DNA of 64,000 nucleotides. It comes from Carpediemonas membranifera (Eukaryota > Fornicata). The DNA is taken from contig JAHDYR010000013.1 of assembly GCA_019828565.1 (NCBI GenBank), positions 186,001 through 250,000 on the forward strand, in the 5' to 3' direction. Position 1 is the stretch's first letter; the number at the start of each line of letters is the position of its first letter. The notes beneath the pieces were generated by a model. That model saw only the letters and a program-made list of their open reading frames with translations, did no database searches and was not told the origin of the DNA. Shown piece after piece: positions 19,210-27,871 of this stretch. A program made the translations under genes and the position numbers.

Positions 19210-20778
19210 CTACAGCTTCGTCTTCCACCCGCGGGCCCGGCTGAGCGCCATGCTGCTCATGACGCCCTTCTTCTCGTCCTGCAGCTTGGCATACTCGAGC
19301 GGCACCTTCTGGCCCTGGGAAGCGTTGAACAGGGCGTGCGAGTAGTCCGTCAGCTCGTCCCGCCTGAGCACAGGGTCGTCCTGGGGCTCAGCATCGGCCT
19401 CGACCTCCTCCTCCTGCTCGACGAACTCGTCGTCAAAGCCCTCTTCCTCTGTCTCATCCTCAGTGTCGCCGTGGGGCCAGGGCGTGCCTGCCGCGGGCAT
19501 GGCCATCAGTGCCTTCGCCTCCTCCTCGGCCTCGAGGTCCACGAGCGGCCTGATCGTCTGACTCGACTGGAGCGACCCCGCCTTCCGCTCGTTGGGCCGC
19601 TTGAGGCTCTTGATCTCCTTGGGCCTGTGTCCGAAGTGGAACTCCTCCGTCTTGGTCACCCGCGGTCTCCACGAGTCTGCGGGGCACAGCCGGCGCTCCT
19701 TCTCGAGCTTCTCCTGTCTCGCCTTCTCCTGGCGGGCGAGGAACTCTGGGATGCCGCCCACCTTCTTCGGGGGCGCGAGTCTGCTCGAGGCGAGCGAGGG
19801 AGACCGCACGTTGGGGATAAACGTGCACTCCTGGGCCTCACGGGCCTCCTGCTCCTGCTTGAGCGTGTCCATGGTCTGCTGGCGCTCTGTCTTCCATGAG
19901 TTGAGCCGGTCTATGATGTTGTCGTCCCTTTCTCCTAGCGTCGTCATCAGCTTGGGCTTAAAGGTCAGGTTCTCGCTCTCATCGAGGTCTTTGGGCGTCA
20001 TCATCACTGGCCGCGGCTTCTGGCCCTGGTAGGCCTCCATCCGCTTGAACCCAGATACCCGCACCCGGTCGAGCTGCTTGCTCGTCTCGTTAATCTGCGG
20101 GGTGAACGTGGCCTCTGGGTCCTCGAAGATCTCCTTGCGGGTGACGGTCTTAGGCTTTGTCAGCCTGTCTATAGTGCTCTGCCCCATGTTCCTGACGATC
20201 TCGGCCGACCTCGGGTTGATGGTCGGCTTGTGTCTACCCCGCTCCTCCTTCGCCATGCGCCACAGCTGGCGCACACGCTGGCGGCGCCGCTGCTCTTCCC
20301 TGAGGAGCAGGTCGTCTTCGATGGGCAGCTCCCGCATCCTGTTGTACACGTCCGCGGTGTGGGGGCGGGACGGCGACGGGGTGGAGACCACATGCCGCTC
20401 CACCTGCTGCATAGCCCGCTCGGCTTGGCGCTTGAGAGAGAGCTCGTAAAGGCTCTCGGCAGCCCCCTTTTCGCGGACGATGCGCTTCGCCTTCTCGCTA
20501 ATGGTTGGAGAGAAGGGCATCTCGGCGAGCATGTGGGCCTTGATGGCCTCGCGGTGTCTCTGAGCGATTGGAGACGCAGTATCATCTCTCTTGGCACGCT
20601 TTTCAGCCAGCTTACGCGTCCTCTCGCTGATTTTCGGGGTAAAAGTGACCAATTCGTCTTCCTCGTCCCGTAGATCAGCATCAAACTCATTTCTTGCCTT
20701 CGCTAGCTTCTTTTGGGCTAAATCATGAAGTGCGTACAGCCTCTCCTCTACAGCTAGCGGCCTACCGTCAGCGTCCAT
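19210..20778 (-). CDS. F-x-P-x-I repeat protein, probably flagellum-associated
   Basis: 522 residues, highly charged, mostly helical, no membrane segment. It carries a spaced repeat: FTPKISERTRKL (~46), FSPTISEKAKRI (~88), HKPTINPRSAEI (~185), FTPQINETSKQL (~224), FKPKLMTTL (~275), CTFIPNV (~315). This F-x-P-x-I-(S/N)-E-(K/R) pattern with ~40-100-residue spacing is known from flagellar and basal-body proteins of protists (family-level knowledge; exact orthology not assigned). The C-terminal third has an acidic patch (DEFVEQEEEVEADAE) and ends in basic residues. Likely microtubule- or axoneme-associated, as inference. Single exon, ATG at 20778. Confidence 0.65.
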   Translation of the reverse strand: MDADGRPLAVEERLYALHDLAQKKLAKARNEFDADLRDEEDELVTFTPKISERTRKLAEKRAKRDDTASPIAQRHREAIKAHMLAEMPFSPTISEKAKRIVREKGAAESLYELSLKRQAERAMQQVERHVVSTPSPSRPHTADVYNRMRELPIEDDLLLREEQRRRQRVRQLWRMAKEERGRHKPTINPRSAEIVRNMGQSTIDRLTKPKTVTRKEIFEDPEATFTPQINETSKQLDRVRVSGFKRMEAYQGQKPRPVMMTPKDLDESENLTFKPKLMTTLGERDDNIIDRLNSWKTERQQTMDTLKQEQEAREAQECTFIPNVRSPSLASSRLAPPKKVGGIPEFLARQEKARQEKLEKERRLCPADSWRPRVTKTEEFHFGHRPKEIKSLKRPNERKAGSLQSSQTIRPLVDLEAEEEAKALMAMPAAGTPWPHGDTEDETEEEGFDDEFVEQEEEVEADAEPQDDPVLRRDELTDYSHALFNASQGQKVPLEYAKLQDEKKGVMSSMALSRARGWKTKL

Positions 20779-21109
20779 CGTCGCTGTTCGATCCGACTTT
20801 CACGTGGGTCGAAATATTTAGACGATCGACCTCTACCAGGCCGTGTTGAGAGGTGGGGGTACAGCTACAGTACGCTGTAAGCCAGTTATCATCGCGATCG
20901 CCGCTGAGTGGAAATTTACGCAGCTTTGCCAATGGGCCCAATGGCCCTCTTCGTCGAACTTACGCAGCAGTCGTGCGGCGGACCGCGACTAGGGCAATGA
21001 TTGCCCATGTCAAGGCCAGCACACTTTACGCCTGTCATTGCTTGGATGACAATTGGATGAAACATCGAAATTTAGACTAAGGTCATACGTGGCCGCATGT
21101 TCAGCCACT
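20779..21109. other. gap between the repeat protein and the coiled-coil gene
   Basis: About 330 bp. It contains the 5' side of the F-x-P-x-I repeat gene and the 3' flank of the coiled-coil gene. No feature recognised. Confidence 0.4.
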
Positions 21110-21505
21110 CTACTCTTCGCCTTCAGTCGCCATGGAGCTGGCGAGTCTCGAGGACTGGCGCATCGATGACTCGCGCTTGGGAAGGGACTGAAGAGACGGT
21201 TGGGGCATCGCTCCGAGCTCGAAGGGATTCTTGTGGCCCTTCTTAATGCGGGTAAGAACGAACTCGGCAGAATCGAAGTGCTGGCCACGATCGGAAAGGA
21301 GCTTTCTGAGCATAGCGGATGTTTTGACGTGAACACCTGTCTGTTCATAGGTTTCGTGCTCCATGGCGGTAACCTTATTCTTAAGCTCGTTCAGCTCGTT
21401 CTGAGTGACGTTCGCAGCCTCGGTATCCTCGCTCATCAATTTGCCTTGTGCCAAAACTGCACGCGACTTGATAGAGTCGTATCTCCCAGAATATCCGCCC
21501 GCCAT
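21110..21505 (-). CDS. hypothetical small coiled-coil protein
   Basis: 131 residues from the ATG at 21505 (MAGGYSGRYDS). A central amphipathic helix (NELNELKNKVTAMEHETYEQ) is followed by a second helical stretch rich in Leu and Lys, and a Ser/Gln/Arg-rich tail ending in EGEE. No family recognised. Just upstream on the coding strand is a T-run followed by GCAG, which could be a splice acceptor, so a further 5' exon is possible. The neighbours on both sides are on the same strand. Confidence 0.5.
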   Translation of the reverse strand: MAGGYSGRYDSIKSRAVLAQGKLMSEDTEAANVTQNELNELKNKVTAMEHETYEQTGVHVKTSAMLRKLLSDRGQHFDSAEFVLTRIKKGHKNPFELGAMPQPSLQSLPKRESSMRQSSRLASSMATEGEE

Positions 21506-21742
21506 CTGCAAAAAATCATCGGACTGGCCTTTCTAAATCATATGATCGCGTCAGGCCCCGACGACCCCGCCGCTGCCCTTTCGACCAGAGCACTGTGTCC
21601 CCAAACCTCATCAAAACCTTGTAAACATTGGAGGAAACAGCGGACTTTCCCGTTTATGAGAAGTATATTGACTTATCCGAAGCACGTATATAATAATCTG
21701 TTGAACCTACACTACGACTCCACTTATCTGACGACCACATCA

Positions 21743-22909
21743 TCAGTCGACATTACCTTCATCGGCAGGAACCTGGCTGACTGGCAGTCTCGGTTTGATA
21801 ATCACACCAGACAGCTCCAGGGCCTCGAGGTCGACCTCCTCTGTCTGAGTTACGCGGGTTCCAGTGTGCTGAGTGCCTGGGTCAGCCACACTATGGACTG
21901 ACTCGACCGACTCGACCGACTCGGTACGTTTGAGTCGCATGGTCGGCTCAGAGAGGGGCCGGCCGAGAATGTCCTTGTCGCCCTTGTTAGCGATACTCAG
22001 CTGGAGCCAGCCGAGAGAGATGATGGCCGCAGATAAAGAGACGTTGGTGTTGACCGGCCATGAAAGCATGGGGGCGAGAAAAAGAGCGAGCGACGAGGCT
22101 GCTGCGACTGAGAGATGCCTCAGCCATCCAGTTACTGGCTTGTATGCGACTCGTATGATGTAGGCCGACTCCAGAACGACTGTGACGACGGCGTAGAGCG
22201 GCACGAAGAGAGACAAGTCATCGATGGTAAAGTGTCTAATCATGCTCATCTCGAATACTACGGCCATCATTGCTGAGGTTATCGCCCCAACAATGGCTGA
22301 GCCTGCTGCGAGTACCAGTGGGGCAGATTGGCTTGTCGGGCCGACTCTACCGGCAAGGAAGAACGCTTTCCATGTAGCAGAGAGCGCTTTGGCAGAGTTT
22401 GTGAGGAATGGGACACCGAAGCACCACCAAAAGACGCCGAACTTCTCGAACTGGGGATCTGTGTTGAGCAGGAGGATGAAACCGGCAAGGGTGAGAAAGG
22501 AACCGAAGACTTCAAAGAGTGAGACTCGATGGGAGACGAGGAGCTTCGCTATGATGACGTAGACCCACCAGAAGTGGTGCATAAGTGTGGCAGCGAGGGG
22601 GTCACATCGTTCGAGAAGGAGAATGAAGCCGAAGAAGAAGAAGACATCGCATATTGCACTCGGAATAAGAAGAACTAGTGACATCCAGTGGAATGTTGGA
22701 AGGAGACGCGCGTGGCGATGTCTTGGCTGCAGAATGACCAGAGCAGCAAGGATAACAAACTTCACGGTCTCAACCAAAGCATGAAGCAGCAGAACGGAGT
22801 ATCTAAAGGTCCCCCGTTTCCTTGTGTAGAAGAGCAGCACCGTCAGGGGCAACTCGATGAGAGACTGCATCCGGTTCTTCATGACATACGGAGATATCCT
22901 GCGATCCAT
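21743..22909 (-). CDS. multi-pass transporter of the drug/metabolite (DMT, nucleotide-sugar-transporter-like) type
   Basis: 388 residues with about ten hydrophobic segments (around 43-60, 72-95, 108-122, 130-150, 160-185, 200-225, 235-255, 265-290 and on) and a ~70-residue cytosolic Ser/Glu/Thr-rich tail containing the tandem ESVESVESVHSV. The layout (basic N-terminus, ten helices, LEVFGSFLTLAGFILLLNT like the fourth and fifth helices of triose-phosphate/nucleotide-sugar transporters) fits the DMT superfamily. Substrate and organelle (Golgi/ER membrane likely) are not readable. Next to YIF1, another Golgi-membrane gene, but this may be chance. Confidence 0.6.
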   Translation of the reverse strand: MDRRISPYVMKNRMQSLIELPLTVLLFYTRKRGTFRYSVLLLHALVETVKFVILAALVILQPRHRHARLLPTFHWMSLVLLIPSAICDVFFFFGFILLLERCDPLAATLMHHFWWVYVIIAKLLVSHRVSLFEVFGSFLTLAGFILLLNTDPQFEKFGVFWWCFGVPFLTNSAKALSATWKAFFLAGRVGPTSQSAPLVLAAGSAIVGAITSAMMAVVFEMSMIRHFTIDDLSLFVPLYAVVTVVLESAYIIRVAYKPVTGWLRHLSVAAASSLALFLAPMLSWPVNTNVSLSAAIISLGWLQLSIANKGDKDILGRPLSEPTMRLKRTESVESVESVHSVADPGTQHTGTRVTQTEEVDLEALELSGVIIKPRLPVSQVPADEGNVD

Positions 22910-23011
22910 GACACACGACGTTCAGTACACAACAGCATGACAGCATTCTTTATACAGGGACAACGCCGTACCATCCCAAGTTCACAACTCCAACCATAGC
23001 CAGACTGACAC

Positions 23012-23818
23012 TCACATCGTCACCTCAGATGGAGCCAGAAGGAAGAAAGCGGGCCTAAACATTCCAAGGAGAATCAGCGGGGCGACCTGGGAGATCCCTA
23101 CTATGAATACGAAGTACGTTCTCGCCATGAGCGCCTTCCTGTCGGCCTGGTCGACCATGGGATCGCTCAGCATGCCTGCCCGCCTTTGCTCTGTCTGGGA
23201 GATGAGGAGGGGGTTGAGTGTCCGCATGATGAACACGCCAAACGCCGCGGCCACGTATGCCAGGGCCATGTAGTAAGCAATGGGGTGGATGAGAGACAAG
23301 AGGAGCGCGACACACAGCGAGACATACTTGTAGCCGAAGATCCCGACTATCTCGAGTAGCGGCGGACCTGCGATGCCAAAAGCAATGGACGCGAGCTTGA
23401 AGCCGATTAGTTCGACGGCCACCACGGCGATGCTGCACACCACGGGGCGGGAGATGTGCTGCATGTCATAGGAAGCATCCACCGCGTAGCCCATAGCACA
23501 GAAGATGATATACGTGACGATTCCGACGAATGGGAGATATAGGTCGGGCGTATTGATGTCCTCCGCTGGCGTCAGGGGAATGGACGCCTCAGAGGCGTGG
23601 GTCTGGCGCTTCCAAGAGGAGTGGGTGTATGGGAAGAGGAGAACACCGATCTTTCTCAAGATTTGCTGGTTTGAAACGGCGAAATAGAACTGTAGGCGCT
23701 TGGTGTTGACAACACGATGAATGAAAGAGGTTGAATCGTGGAAAACTTGGTTGTAGTGCGAAGCACCCATTTTCATGGCAGAGAATGCCAGTGGTGCTGC
23801 ATGAATGGCTTCTTCCAT
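23012..23818 (-). CDS. YIF1: YIF1-family Golgi membrane protein
   Basis: 268 residues. YIF1 partners Yip1 and Rab/Ypt GTPases in ER-Golgi transport. Signature: LQFYFAVSNQQILRKIGVLLFPYTHSSWKR, read here in parts as YFAVSNQQILRKIGVLLFPY then HSSWKR, followed by PAEDINTPDLYLPFVGIVTY just before the first membrane span; this matches the YIF1 block (YFAVSN, LFPF-x-H-x-x-W-x-R, EDINAPDLYIP). Five hydrophobic spans follow. Cytosolic N-terminus without signal peptide. Single exon, ATG at 23818. It is head-to-head with the RCC1-like gene, with 91 bp between the two start codons, so the promoters must overlap. Confidence 0.9.
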   Translation of the reverse strand: MEEAIHAAPLAFSAMKMGASHYNQVFHDSTSFIHRVVNTKRLQFYFAVSNQQILRKIGVLLFPYTHSSWKRQTHASEASIPLTPAEDINTPDLYLPFVGIVTYIIFCAMGYAVDASYDMQHISRPVVCSIAVVAVELIGFKLASIAFGIAGPPLLEIVGIFGYKYVSLCVALLLSLIHPIAYYMALAYVAAAFGVFIMRTLNPLLISQTEQRRAGMLSDPMVDQADRKALMARTYFVFIVGISQVAPLILLGMFRPAFFLLAPSEVTM

Positions 23819-23909
23819 CGCGTATTCACTTTCAATAGGATTTCTAAGCTTAAAGTGCGCGGTCCAGTCGACTCGGCTGTCTCTCGCTAGCTGTCTCTTC
23901 TGTGGCTAG

Positions 23910-25733
23910 ATGTCCCAGTCGAGAGCCTACGGCGACTACATCTCCCTCCCTCCCAATGCCAAGGTGCAGCTTACGTTCACCCAGAGCAGTGAGAGCGGGG
24001 CTGAGGGCTTCCTGACCCTCAAGAAGCTGTAAATGTATGAGTAGAGCGGGGGCTGGTGGTGTTGGGAGTTCTTGACAGAAGTGGCGACATGAGTGATGAA
24101 GGCAAGAAGACGAGGCATGCGCTGACAGCTGCATATCAGCTCTCACTGAAGGCCACGAGTGGTATAGCTGGAGACATTCCATCTCTTATTGCTCTCGCGT
24201 ATCAGCATCACTTTGACGAGCGAATGCCACGCAGATCTGAGAAGCTAGCCGCATTTAGGAGGCTTATAGGCATACAGGCAACAAAAGACGTACCGCAAGA
24301 CACCAATGCGCTCGAATCCCTCATCTCCATGCTCGCCGAGATCCCCCCTCTCAAACCAGTTGCTCAGGCCCTATTCGACCACGCCCGCTCCATCCTCACC
24401 AGCGGCCCCCCGCTGTCCATGAACATCGAGCTCGCGGATGGTGAAGAGCTTCCGGCCGCCCTGCACACGCTCAACCAAGGCGCGGTGTGGGCATGTTTGA
24501 TGGGTGGCGGGGCCAACCCAGACGTCGATGACAGGGTGCTGGAGGAGGCACAAAAAGCGATGGTGATCGGGACCGGTCTACAAGGCAAGATCGAGCAGAT
24601 TCTTACGTCCGAGGCCAAATGCCTCTGGTTCCTCTGCCGCAAGTTCTTCTTCACGATGAATGTCGCCGGCCATGATTGTGAGAGTTATCAATGTACGGTG
24701 AACAGTAGCAGCTACCACCACCGCATGTACATGGGCCGACTCTTCATGCTCGACTCGGCCAACCACGCCGCCTTCACCAGGGCCACGATGCCCAGGGCCC
24801 TCGAGGTGTACAGCAACACGTTCGCTCACATCGCCATGACGCCCAAGGGCCTGTGGGGCTGGGGTCTGAGCTTCGGCCAGCTGGGGTTCGAGTCTCATGA
24901 GTTCGTCGACCCGACCCGCCTCACCTTCCCCGCCTGCCCCAAGATCGCTGAGCTCGAGGCCAGCCTGCCCGCTTGGGAGAAGCACAGGATGGTGACAGAT
25001 CTGTCGATGCAATTCGGTCAGACGTTCATCCTCACCCCAGCCGGCACAACCATGGCAGGGGCGTTTGCTCCTCGGTTTACCGGCCCAGTCGAGGACGAAT
25101 ACCTGTTCAACCATGTTCTTACACCCGCCGGCTTTGTCCCACATCATATCATGCACATGGTTGACATTGTTATCCTCACCATGGGCGATCGGCAGGTGAT
25201 CAGTGGTGTTAACTTTTGCGGCCAGCTCGGACTCGGGCATGAGAATGTGATGGTGGGCTTTGAAGAGATTCACTTCGGGGTCGACCGGATTGTTGCTTCC
25301 TCGCCCAACTGGCACATTTACTTATCTGGCCGCCAGCTTCTATTCGCAGGCTTGGTTGACGCGCACACTACCCGGTTTGATCTGCTGCCCGGCCTCAGCG
25401 AGGGAATGCTCTGCTCGACGGCGACCCCGCTCCAGTTCTCAGAGAGGGTCAAGGGGCTGTGGGGCTGTGTGCGTCTCCTCGTGTGGGTTGGGGAGCCGGA
25501 CACGCGTGAGCATGTTTGGTGGGGATGAATTGGCCCACCGGCCGTTCATCATCCCCTTCGAGGCGACGGCTCTCAGCACGGCCGATGGCGTCTGCTTCTG
25601 TGATGACGCCGGCCAGTGGTTCAGGGTGAAGCGACAGTCTGGTGGCGTGGCGAAGATGGCGAGGGCCGGGGCGAGGGAGGAGTGCGAGTGTGTCGTGCCA
25701 GTTGACATCGAGCCGGGCGACGACGTGCGGTAA
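23910..25733 (+). CDS. RCC1-repeat-like protein, two exons, one apparent frame break
   Basis: Model: exon 1 at 23910-24028, intron 24029-24078 (50 nt, GTAAAT...TTGACAG), exon 2 from 24079. The splice joins KKL to SGDMSDEGKK in frame; without it the first ATG would be 24089. The body has RCC1-type units: LWGWGLSFGQLGFES, LTPAGTTMAGAFAPRF, VISGVNFCGQLGLGH. RCC1-like beta-propellers act as GEFs or protein-binding platforms; target unknown. The frame at 24056 stops at 25528, but the +1 frame continues with protein-like sequence (MFGGDELAHRPFIIPFE, ADGVCFCDDAGQWFRVKR) to 25733. One G too many in the GGGG at ~25489-25492 would explain this. The last ~170 bp fall in the direct repeat shared with 62533-63302. 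Confidence 0.66.
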
Positions 25734-26330
25734 ATGTCGGATGAAGAATCAACGTTAGCCGATTTACGACGGGCGGGGTCGACTCCGCTCTGTCTCTGCT
25801 GCAGCATGGTAGACCCAGTCGAGTCAAGGGCCTCACTTCCCATGCTGTTTGCCGGCGTGCCAGCAGGCAGAGTCATGGCATGTCTGACGGGTTGTCAGGC
25901 CATGGTCAGACGGCCAGTGGTCCTCTGTGTTGCACAAGTGAGTGGGATCTGCCGTGGTGCTGGATGAATCGAAATGGGCCACGAATGGAATGAACAGCAG
26001 TCAACAACGGTCTCATTCAAGAATCCGAGCAACGCTGACATGTACTACTGATTTACACGACCATCGTGCCGCTGTTCCCTTTTGCAGGTCGGCTATCAAA
26101 GGCCCTCGGGGAAGCCGACTTCATTCTCATCTCTTTCTGAAACGAGGCCGCAATGAGGGGCCCCACATGCGCTCTTATACATATTTTTCTGTGTTTCCCA
26201 TGAGCTATTGGATGATTGAGAAGTCGCGAGTCATATCGAGTCAGATCTCAAATCAATCACAAGGAAAAACCCCCAGAGGAGGCAGTCAAAACTCACGCCT
26301 GGCGTTCAGTGGTCAATAGCTGTCTGGTTG
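25563..26330 (+). repeat. direct repeat copy 1 (~768 bp)
   Basis: Nearly identical to 62533-63302 in the same orientation, ~37 kb apart. Only about three substitutions and a 2-bp indel near the left edge were seen by eye. It covers the last ~57 codons of the RCC1-like gene and ~600 bp downstream. Beyond 26330 the copies diverge. No terminal inverted repeats or target duplication are visible, so it looks like a segmental duplication and not a transposon. The non-coding part from 25734 to 26591 otherwise contains no supported gene. Confidence 0.93.
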
Positions 26331-26591
26331 CGGTGGACACATCTCGAGGAAGAATCTTCGAAGGATGCAGCATAATCTCAAGCCCAGTTGAGCAGCCAGC
26401 GGCTGTGGCTTGTGCGGTGTGGGGGTGAGTGGTATGCGTTGAAAAGCATTGTCTTCATAAGACAGCGATGGCGCAGGTCTCATTTGCAGGCGAAGAAAAT
26501 CTTCCAATAATGGGCCACGTTCGACTCAAACGACCCAATACAAGCCTCACCTCTCCCCCAGAGATGTTTATAAATATTAAAACTGCAGCGG

Positions 26592-27722
26592 TCATCTGAT
26601 ATTTGCCTCGCCCGCGTAGTCCAATAAATGGTCGATAACCGCGTCAGCCTCATCGCACCGCTCGCTCTTCCGTCTTGGCCGGAGACTTTTCGAGACTTTG
26701 ATGACCATTCTGATGACTGCGACTGATGGTGGCAGTCCCATGACCCCGACCAGGGCCATGTGGTGGGTAAAAGGAGGAGTTGGACTCATCTCAGCCGCCC
26801 CAAAGCTCATAAAGATCTCCTGGTAAATGCGATCATAAGTTTCTACAGCCTGCCGCATGGTCATCCACTTCCCGACATCTCCGGCAGACTCGAGCGAGCT
26901 CTGGATCGACTCGGCCCAGTCGACGCCGGCCATGTGGCTGACCGGCAGAGTGTGAAGGGCGAGCATGATCTGAGCCGCCTTGGCAATGAGATGGTCTGTG
27001 ACCGGGGCTTGCGGAGGCGAGGGCGAGTCGAAAATGACCAGGGAAGCCAGGGTCGCCAGTCGGCGCAGGCTCTTGGTGTAGACGACGGTGAAGTCCTTGG
27101 AGTGAAAAACAGAGCCTGTAGCAGAGTTGGGGAACTCCAGTGGGACGAAAACGACGGTCCGCAGAGCATGGTCGGTGGGCACGATGGGGCGGTCCAGCAC
27201 GTCGAGAGAGGCCGGCCTGACGCTGCCTGTGCGGGCTTCTTCGATGATACGGTCGGTAATTGGTACGTTTGTGATGTGAACAGCGGGGTCAAAGGCGAGG
27301 AGCTTCTCTACAAGACCGTCGGGAGCGTCACCGACGAGGACTACATGGCGGGGGAAGAGGTTGAGCATTGGTTCGACGCCACGAAGACGCAGATCGTCCA
27401 TAGTGGCGCGATTAAGGGCTATGAAGTCTGCAGCGGTGACCGGGGGCGTTGCGGGGGCGTGAACGCACTCGGGCGTGTCTTCAGATGATGAGTAGAGCGA
27501 GATGCTTACGGAAAGCTTAAGCTCCGGTGGTCCAACCGGAATTTCAGCCCCGGATGCGACGTGGAAGGGCAGCACATTCCCGCTATTGCATATTGGGAGA
27601 GGAACGTTCAGTGTTGTGGGTATTACACCGAGCGATGGATGCTTTGAGTACGGCGAAACTGTCCAAATCACACATAGGAAGAGGATCCAGAGGAAAATGA
27701 ACGATGCCTCAGCAAGCTTCAT
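26592..27722 (-). CDS. PIG-S-like GPI transamidase subunit (tentative)
   Basis: 376 residues: a hydrophobic N-terminal segment (FIFLWILFLCVIW), a long lumenal-type domain, and a second hydrophobic stretch near the C-terminus (HHMALVGVMGLPPSVAVIRM) followed by a basic tail. PIG-S, a subunit of the complex that attaches GPI anchors in the ER, has this two-span layout, a lumenal domain, and an end pattern of A-x-Y-x-P-L-x-x-P-x-x-V-P. Similarity here is weak and mostly architectural, so the call is tentative; it could be another type II ER protein. Single exon, ATG at 27722. The start codon would overlap the stop of the upstream giant gene (ATGA) if that gene uses the alternative 3' exon. Confidence 0.42.
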   Translation of the reverse strand: MKLAEASFIFLWILFLCVIWTVSPYSKHPSLGVIPTTLNVPLPICNSGNVLPFHVASGAEIPVGPPELKLSVSISLYSSSEDTPECVHAPATPPVTAADFIALNRATMDDLRLRGVEPMLNLFPRHVVLVGDAPDGLVEKLLAFDPAVHITNVPITDRIIEEARTGSVRPASLDVLDRPIVPTDHALRTVVFVPLEFPNSATGSVFHSKDFTVVYTKSLRRLATLASLVIFDSPSPPQAPVTDHLIAKAAQIMLALHTLPVSHMAGVDWAESIQSSLESAGDVGKWMTMRQAVETYDRIYQEIFMSFGAAEMSPTPPFTHHMALVGVMGLPPSVAVIRMVIKVSKSLRPRRKSERCDEADAVIDHLLDYAGEANIR

Positions 27723-27871
27723 CTTCTTACAACCGCCTCGTCGCCAACCGACAAAAAGTGCACCCGCTGCTTGACGTCACATCCAGGCCACAGGCCGACC
27801 AACCCACCATAGATGATCTCCGTAACATAAGCTTTAATGCGCATAATATGTGTGTAGGAATCTGCGTATGT

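Noticed and set aside
25563..26330. Direct repeat as an insertion element
   Set aside because: No transposase, inverted termini or target duplication; it contains a host gene tail.
27370..27390. GGTTCGACGCC, another B-box-like match
   Set aside because: Inside the PIG-S-like coding sequence with no cloverleaf.
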